Below are positions 15,260-20,154 of a stretch of 20,154 nucleotides of DNA, piece by piece (position 1 is the stretch's first letter; each line of letters begins with the position of its first letter). The notes beneath the pieces were generated by a model. It was not told the origin of the DNA. It searched no databases and saw only the letters and a list, made by a program, of their open reading frames with translations. Made by a program: the position numbers and the translations under genes. The DNA comes from JACORV01 sp041484135 (GTDB lineage: Bacteria; Gemmatimonadota; Gemmatimonadetes; Gemmatimonadales; JACORV01): the NCBI GenBank assembly GCA_041484135.1, contig JBGPHD010000046.1, positions 1 through 20,154 of the forward strand. The letters run 5' to 3'.

Positions 15260-16981
15260 CGTCCGCCGCGCCACTCGGCGCGCGCGTCCCAGCATCCAGC
15301 CCAGGGCCGCCGCCGCCGCGCCGCCGTACGTCCAGGCGGCCGACCCGACCACCACGCCGCCGATGCCGAGCATCAGCCCCAGCACCTGCATCAGCACGGC
15401 GGCCACCTCGACGAGATCGGCGCCTAACGCCGACGCGGGCGCGATGCCGACGCGCGCGCGCACCGGGCCCCAGCCCGGGCCGCCCGGCCGCGCCCGGGCA
15501 TAGAACGCGTCGAGGGTCTCGGCGCGCTCCGGCCCCGTGAGGAGCATCACCGGGACCCACAGCGCCATCGTGCCGAACGCCGTCACCGCGAGCTTGGTCC
15601 CGAAGGCGAGCCCCGCCAGGCCGGGCACCGCGGTCAGCAGGATCGCGACCGCCATCCCCACCACCAGCGCGGTCCATTCCGCCCAGGCGTTCACCCGCCA
15701 CCAGAACCAGCGCAGCAGCAGCACGGTGCCGGTGCCGTTCCCGAAGAGGATGAGGAAGCGGAACACCCGGCCCACATCGACCATGAAGAAGCTGGCGACG
15801 GCGGCGACCACCGTGATGGCGACCGTGGCCAAACGGCCGACCAGGACCAGCCGCGCGTCCTCGGCGCCGGGCGCCACGAAGCGCTGGTAGAGGTCGCGCA
15901 CGGCGTACGACGCGCCCCAATTCACCTGCGTCGAGACGGTGGACATGAACGCCGCGAGGAGGGACGCGAACACCAGGCCCAGCACGCCGGCCGGCAAGTA
16001 GCGCCGCATCATGAGCGGATACGCCAGCTCGGGATCGGGGAGCGCGGGGAGCACCACCAGCGCGGCCATCGCCACCACCACCCAGGGCCAGGTGCGGACC
16101 ACATAGTTCAGGATGTTGAAGAACCCGGCCGCGCGCTCCGCCTCCCGCTCGTTCCGCACCGCCGAGAGCCGCTGCACGAACATCCCGCCCCCGTCGGCGA
16201 GACGGTACGACCACCACTGGATGCCGAGGTAGGCGAGGAAGGTGCCGAAGGGGAGCGCGACGTCGCCGGGACGCGGCGTGAGGCGGAGGACGTCGGCGTG
16301 ACCCGCGGCGATCAGGCGCTCCCGCAGCGCCGCGAGCCCGCCGACCTCCGCCAGGGCGTATCCGGCCACGAGCATCGCGCCGACCAGGGCGAGCACCAGC
16401 TGCAGGAAGTCGGTGGTCACCACGCCCCAGAGGCCGGCTGCCGCCGCGTAGACCAGGGTCAGGACGACGATGAACACCACCGCCCAGAGCTGCGGGTCCC
16501 CCGGGAGGCCGAGGACGCCGACCACGTCGAGCGCGACCAGGACCTTCCGCATCGCCAGCATCCCGTAGCCGATGGCGATGCAGTTGAGCGGGATGCCGAA
16601 GAAGAAGGCGCGGGTGGCGCGCAGCAGCGCCGCGGGCCGGCCCCCGTAGCGCCGCTCGATCAGCTCGGCGTCGGTCATCACCTCGGCGCGCCGCCAGAGC
16701 CGCGCCAGCACCACGGCCATGACGACGTGCGCGAACACGAAGCTCCACCACTCCCAGTTGCCGGCGATGCCGCGCCGCGCCACCAGGCCCGCCACGTAGA
16801 GCGGCGTGTCCACGTTGAAGGTCGTCGCCGCCATGGAGGCGCCCGCCAGCCACCACGGGATGGCGCGGCCGCCCACGAAGTACTCGGCCAGGCTCTTCGA
16901 GCCGCGCCGGGAGAGCCACAACCCGAGCCACAGCGTCCCGCCGAGATACGCGAGGACGACCAGCCAGTCGAGCGCGTTCAC
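15239..16981 (-). CDS. Sodium:solute symporter (SSS family), likely amino-sugar or muropeptide importer
   Basis: A 580-residue inner-membrane protein with about 14 hydrophobic helices. The first part shows SSS-family features: SLAEYFVGGRAIPWWLAGASMAATTFN (split around 30-56) between helices 1 and 2, and the conserved helix with GLVFASLLAAFMSTVSTQVNWG near 340. Members couple sodium entry to uptake of sugars, amino acids or vitamins. The gene is last in a run with murQ, anmK and nagZ, 18 bases after nagZ, so uptake of GlcNAc, MurNAc or anhydro-disaccharides is a reasonable inference, and no AmpG-type permease is seen in the window. The GTG at 16981 is used because no earlier start fits; a ribosome site is weak. 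Its final residues are written by the GGGGTTA tract, so the original C-terminus may have been altered by repeat growth. Confidence 0.9.
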   Translation of the reverse strand: MNALDWLVVLAYLGGTLWLGLWLSRRGSKSLAEYFVGGRAIPWWLAGASMAATTFNVDTPLYVAGLVARRGIAGNWEWWSFVFAHVVMAVVLARLWRRAEVMTDAELIERRYGGRPAALLRATRAFFFGIPLNCIAIGYGMLAMRKVLVALDVVGVLGLPGDPQLWAVVFIVVLTLVYAAAAGLWGVVTTDFLQLVLALVGAMLVAGYALAEVGGLAALRERLIAAGHADVLRLTPRPGDVALPFGTFLAYLGIQWWSYRLADGGGMFVQRLSAVRNEREAERAAGFFNILNYVVRTWPWVVVAMAALVVLPALPDPELAYPLMMRRYLPAGVLGLVFASLLAAFMSTVSTQVNWGASYAVRDLYQRFVAPGAEDARLVLVGRLATVAITVVAAVASFFMVDVGRVFRFLILFGNGTGTVLLLRWFWWRVNAWAEWTALVVGMAVAILLTAVPGLAGLAFGTKLAVTAFGTMALWVPVMLLTGPERAETLDAFYARARPGGPGWGPVRARVGIAPASALGADLVEVAAVLMQVLGLMLGIGGVVVGSAAWTYGGAAAAALGWMLGRARRVARRTPLTPNP

Positions 16982-16999
16982 GCGGGAAGGGTCAGCGGT

Positions 17000-18493
17000 T
17001 CAACCGGTAAGGAGGGACGCGGCGGCGCGCTGCATGACCTCGTCGCCGCTGAAGGCGCACAGCACGGTGTGATCGCCGGGGATCTCGGCCAGCCGGCGCG
17101 GGTGGCCCAGCAGCACGACCACGGCGGGCCGCGCGAGCCGGGACTCCAGCTCGCGCCGGATCGCCGGCTTGAGCGTGGCGCTCCCCTTCCCCGACTTCAC
17201 GTCGGCGAAGAGCAGCACGACGCGCGTCCCGCCATCGCCTAACGTCAGGCCGTGCTCGGCGATCGCGGCCGCGAACACGTCGCGCGACGGCAGGGGGTAC
17301 GGCAGGCCGGCGTCGTCGTCGACGATCTCGACGGTGACGGTGCCCGTGAGGCGCGGGAGCCGGCCCCGCAACACCTGGAGCGACGTGCGCGCGAGCGCCG
17401 CCCCCGCGGGATCCGGGACCGCGGCCACGGTGGAGGACGATAGGCCCTCCGGCCCTCCAGCGGCGGACCCAGCCCGCGCACCGTGACCGGCCTTGGCCGC
17501 TCCGGCCAGCCACGCCAGCACCTTCCGCCGGCGCGCCAGCGCCTCCTTCACCCTGGCACGCGGCAGCGTCCCGTTCTCGATGGCGGCGGCGATCGCGCGG
17601 ACCACGCCGGCCACGTCCTCGGGATAGAGCAGCAGATCGCAGCCCGCGGCGAGCGCGCGCACCGCGCCCTCCTCCTCCGTCATCGCCGTCAATGCGCCTT
17701 TCATGATGAGCGCGTCGGTGACGACGAGGCCGTCGAAGCGCATCGCCCCGCGCAGGAGCCCGGTCAGGATGGGCGCGGAGTACGTGGCCGAGACGCCCGA
17801 CGGGTCGAGGGCCGGATAGGCGACGTGGGCCGTCATGATGCTCGCCACGCCGGCCGCCACGGCGGCCTTGAACGGCGCGAGGTCGGCCTCGAGCGCGGCG
17901 GTGTCGGCCGCCACCACCGGCAGCTGGTCATGGGAGTCGCCGGTGGTGCGGCCGTGCCCGGGGAAGTGCTTGGCGCACGCCAGCACGCCTTCGGCCTGGC
18001 AACTCTCGATCCAGGCTGCCGCCAGCGCACCCACGCGCGCGGGGTCGGCGCCGAAGCTCCGGGTCTGGATGATGGGATTGGCGGGCTCGATGTCGAGGTC
18101 CACATCCGGCGCGAAGATCCAGTTGATGCCGACCGCGCGGGCCTCGCGCGCCGTGAGGCGCGCGGCCTCACGCACCGCCGGCTCGCCCAGACCGGCGAGG
18201 GCGAGGAGCGGGGGGAGCGGTGTCAGGCCGCGGACCTGCTGGCCCGCGCCGCGCTCGAGGTCGGAGGCGATGAGGAGCGGGTGCGGCGCGCGGGCGGTGA
18301 TATCGTCGGTCAGGACACGCACCGCCGCGCGCTCGCCGCCGAAGATGATGAACCCACCCACGCCGAGCGCCAGCGCTTCCGCGATGGCGGGCCCCGCCGG
18401 CGCGAACCCGCCTTGCGGGTCCCACCGGATCGCCGGCATCACCAGCTCGGCGTTAGGCGTCATCGCGTCAGCCGCCACGGCACCGGACCTCAC
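17000..18493 (-). CDS. nagZ: Beta-N-acetylhexosaminidase NagZ (GH3) with C-terminal extension
   Basis: A family 3 glycoside hydrolase of up to 497 residues that removes GlcNAc from muropeptides or GlcNAc-anhydroMurNAc during wall recycling. The signature KHFPGHGRTTGDSH (175-188) carries the Asp/His acid-base dyad (D186, H188), and D260 in VVTDAL is the expected nucleophile. No signal peptide is seen, so it should act in the cytoplasm. It is longer than the single-domain E. coli enzyme (about 340 residues): roughly 150 C-terminal residues form a second alpha/beta-looking domain, as in two-domain Gram-positive NagZ. The GTG at 18493 gives the longest form; ATG at 18463 (residue 11) starts directly at the conserved fold and may be the true start. 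It lies 12 bases after anmK and 18 before the symporter. Confidence 0.93.
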   Translation of the reverse strand: MRSGAVAADAMTPNAELVMPAIRWDPQGGFAPAGPAIAEALALGVGGFIIFGGERAAVRVLTDDITARAPHPLLIASDLERGAGQQVRGLTPLPPLLALAGLGEPAVREAARLTAREARAVGINWIFAPDVDLDIEPANPIIQTRSFGADPARVGALAAAWIESCQAEGVLACAKHFPGHGRTTGDSHDQLPVVAADTAALEADLAPFKAAVAAGVASIMTAHVAYPALDPSGVSATYSAPILTGLLRGAMRFDGLVVTDALIMKGALTAMTEEEGAVRALAAGCDLLLYPEDVAGVVRAIAAAIENGTLPRARVKEALARRRKVLAWLAGAAKAGHGARAGSAAGGPEGLSSSTVAAVPDPAGAALARTSLQVLRGRLPRLTGTVTVEIVDDDAGLPYPLPSRDVFAAAIAEHGLTLGDGGTRVVLLFADVKSGKGSATLKPAIRRELESRLARPAVVVLLGHPRRLAEIPGDHTVLCAFSGDEVMQRAAASLLTG

Positions 18494-18505
18494 GGCGCGT
18501 GTGCG

Positions 18506-19651
18506 TCATGCGGGCGTCACCGTGCCGAGGATCCGCGGGCCAAGGGCGCCGGTAGCGCCGGGCTCGTTCCCCGGCCGGCCGGTCCAAGTGAGATAGCCGA
18601 GGAACGCGAAGGCCACGGCCTCCTTCATGTCCCCGTCGAAGTAGAGGTCGTCGAAGGACGCGTGCTCGGGGCCGGGCCAGCACCGCTCGAGGGCGGCGAC
18701 CAGTGCGGCGTTTCGCGCGCCGCCCCCCGAGCGCACCACGTCCCTGGGTGAGCGGTCCTTCGGGATGAAGCGCGCGGCGCTCTCACCGATGGCGCGGGCG
18801 GTGACCTCGACAGCCGTCGCGAGCACGTCCGCCGGGCCGGCCCCCTGCTCCAGGCATCGCGAGATGAAGCCGTCGGCGTAAGCCTCGCCGAACTGCTCGC
18901 GCCCGGTGGACCTCGGGGGCGACGCCGCGAAGAACGGGTGCGCGAGTGACTCGGTCACGACGGACGCCAGCACGCGCCCCGACCGCGCCAGGGCTCCGCC
19001 TTCGTCGAAGCTCCGGCCGGGGACGAGCCGGCGGACGCAGGCGTCGATCACCATCACGCCGGGGCCGGTGTCGAAGGCGAGGAGCGGCCGGGGGTCGCCC
19101 TTGGGCGGAACGAGGGTGAGGTTCGCGATCCCGCCGAGATTGAGGAGGACCCGCCAGCCGTCCTCCCGGGCGAAGAGGAGCCGGTCCACCCGCGGCACCA
19201 GCGGCGCCCCCTCCCCGCCCGCGGCCACGTCGCGGGCCCGGAAGTCCGACACCACCGGGATGCCCAGCCGCTCGGCGATCACCGCCGCGCTGCCTAACTG
19301 CCAGCTCGCGCGCCGCGGCTCGTGCCAGACCGTCTGTCCGTGCGAGGCGATGAACGCGACCGCCGCCGGCGCCACGCCCGCGTCATCGAGCAGGGTCTCC
19401 ACCGCCTCCGCGAACCACGCGCCCAGGTCCGCGTGGAGGAGGGCGAGGTCACGCGCGCCGCCCCGCGCGATGGCGTCGGCGATGCGCGCGCGCCGTTCGC
19501 CGCCGTACGGGATGGTCCGGCGGGCACGCAGCGCCACCCGGAAATCGTCAGGGGAGGGCTCCTCGATCTTCACCAGCGCCGCGTCCACGCCGTCCAGCGA
19601 CGTGCCCGACATGACGCCCACCGCGAGCAACGGCCCGCGGGCCTCAGCCAC
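18506..19651 (-). CDS. anmK: Anhydro-N-acetylmuramic acid kinase AnmK
   Basis: A 381-residue cytoplasmic kinase that opens 1,6-anhydroMurNAc and phosphorylates it to MurNAc-6-phosphate, the substrate of MurQ. Visible family motifs are GVMSGTSLDGVDAAL (12-26), SHGQTVWH (103-110), LLNLGGIANLT (169-179), DTGPG (194-198, D194 the likely catalytic base) and SGGGARN (near 312-318). Length matches the family. The residue after DTGPG is Val where Asn is usual, close to the active site. The GTG start at 19651 overlaps the murQ stop by 8 bases, so the two are coupled. A TTA codon at 19292-19298 lies in GCCTAAC. Confidence 0.94.
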   Translation of the reverse strand: MAEARGPLLAVGVMSGTSLDGVDAALVKIEEPSPDDFRVALRARRTIPYGGERRARIADAIARGGARDLALLHADLGAWFAEAVETLLDDAGVAPAAVAFIASHGQTVWHEPRRASWQLGSAAVIAERLGIPVVSDFRARDVAAGGEGAPLVPRVDRLLFAREDGWRVLLNLGGIANLTLVPPKGDPRPLLAFDTGPGVMVIDACVRRLVPGRSFDEGGALARSGRVLASVVTESLAHPFFAASPPRSTGREQFGEAYADGFISRCLEQGAGPADVLATAVEVTARAIGESAARFIPKDRSPRDVVRSGGGARNAALVAALERCWPGPEHASFDDLYFDGDMKEAVAFAFLGYLTWTGRPGNEPGATGALGPRILGTVTPA

Positions 19652-20154
19652 GGGAGTCCCGGCGCTCCCCGTGCGGCCGCGTCACCGGGGGCGGGGGCGC
19701 GCCGGCCGCGCGGCGCGTCGAACCGCCGGCCTCGGCAAGGAGGTGTTCGGCGGCCTCGCGGTCCACGCCGCGCTTCATCATCACGATGGCCGTCTTCACC
19801 CGGCCCTGCGCGCCGGCGATCGCGTCGCGCGCGGCCTCACGCGGGACGCCGCACACCTCCATCACGATCCGCTCGCCGCGGTCCCGGAGCTTCTCCGACA
19901 CGGCGACCAGGTCCACCATCAGGTTGCCGTACGCCTTCCCCCAGCGCAGCATTGCGCCCGTCGTCACCGCGTTGAGGACGAGCTTGGACGCAGTGCCCGC
20001 CTTGAGCCGCGTCGAGCCGGTGAGCGCCTCGGGACCCACCTTGGGCAGGATCGCCACATCCACGTTGAGGAGCAGGTCCTTCGGCGGGTCGGTGCAGGCG
20101 ACCAGCACCGTCTTCGCGCCGCGCGCGGCGGCACGGCTGACGGCGCCGCGCACG
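19644..20154 (-). CDS. murQ: N-acetylmuramic acid 6-phosphate etherase MurQ (N-terminus outside window)
   Basis: This is the C-terminal 169 or so residues of MurQ, which removes lactate from MurNAc-6-phosphate to give GlcNAc-6-phosphate. The frame is open to the window edge, so the true start lies beyond 20154; the GTG at 20153 is internal. Family hallmarks are VGPEALTGSTRLKAGTASK (split 39-58), LVLNAVTTGAMLRWG and KAYGNLMVDLVAVSEKL. The SIS-domain catalytic glutamates lie in the missing part. The tail after LLAEAGGS is a short Pro/Arg-rich extension. It is the first visible gene of the recycling operon and overlaps anmK by 8 bases. Confidence 0.93.
   Translation of the reverse strand, partial: VRGAVSRAAARGAKTVLVACTDPPKDLLLNVDVAILPKVGPEALTGSTRLKAGTASKLVLNAVTTGAMLRWGKAYGNLMVDLVAVSEKLRDRGERIVMEVCGVPREAARDAIAGAQGRVKTAIVMMKRGVDREAAEHLLAEAGGSTRRAAGAPPPPVTRPHGERRDSRG

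Noticed and set aside
15246..16931. Second long minus-strand frame in the symporter region
   Set aside because: It is Arg/Gly/Ala-rich with no membrane helices, whereas the other frame is a clear SSS transporter.

Overview
The window is GC-rich, densely packed bacterial DNA with almost no intergenic space. Many genes start with GTG and neighbouring genes often overlap by a few bases. The gene set fits an uncultured or poorly studied member of the Gemmatimonadota: a GWxTD-family lipoprotein-like protein, a protease/propeller/outer-membrane-barrel fusion, zinc-ribbon Ser/Thr kinases and a diderm-type envelope with peptidoglycan recycling. The phylum assignment is an inference from gene content and composition, not a proven placement. 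No rRNA, tRNA, CRISPR array, insertion sequence or integrase was seen, and no gene-free stretch exceeds about 125 bases.

Left part (1-7955, all minus strand). Read in transcription order it holds a periplasmic N-acetylmuramoyl-L-alanine amidase, a gluzincin metalloprotease fused to a PD40 propeller and an outer-membrane barrel (start overlaps the amidase stop as ATGA), a secreted TPR/GWxTD protein, and a zinc-ribbon Ser/Thr kinase cut by the window edge. The kinase has its own likely sigma70-type promoter.

Centre (8080-15233, all plus strand). After a short divergent promoter region comes a tight phospho-signalling cassette: a triple zinc-ribbon, double-FHA reader; a membrane Ser/Thr kinase; a PP2C phosphatase; and an FHA-transmembrane-trypsin-like protease. 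The first three are joined by GTGA and ATGA overlaps. A putative lipoprotein and an outer-membrane barrel protein follow, each with a perfect AGGAGG ribosome site nested in the preceding stop codon. Writer, eraser, reader and a reader-protease in one transcript suggests that cytoplasmic phosphorylation controls a periplasmic protease and perhaps envelope assembly. This is the best candidate here for an undescribed system.

Right part (15239-20154, minus strand). A peptidoglycan-recycling operon runs murQ (partial) - anmK - nagZ - sodium:solute symporter. The symporter is a good candidate importer for amino sugars released from the wall. It meets the plus-strand operon tail to tail at a (GGGGTTA)3GGGG tract that is telomere-like and G-quadruplex-capable, and which encodes the symporter's last residues.

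Across the window the heptamer GTTAGGC/GCCTAAC occurs nine times on both strands, and nearly all rare TTA leucine codons lie inside it.
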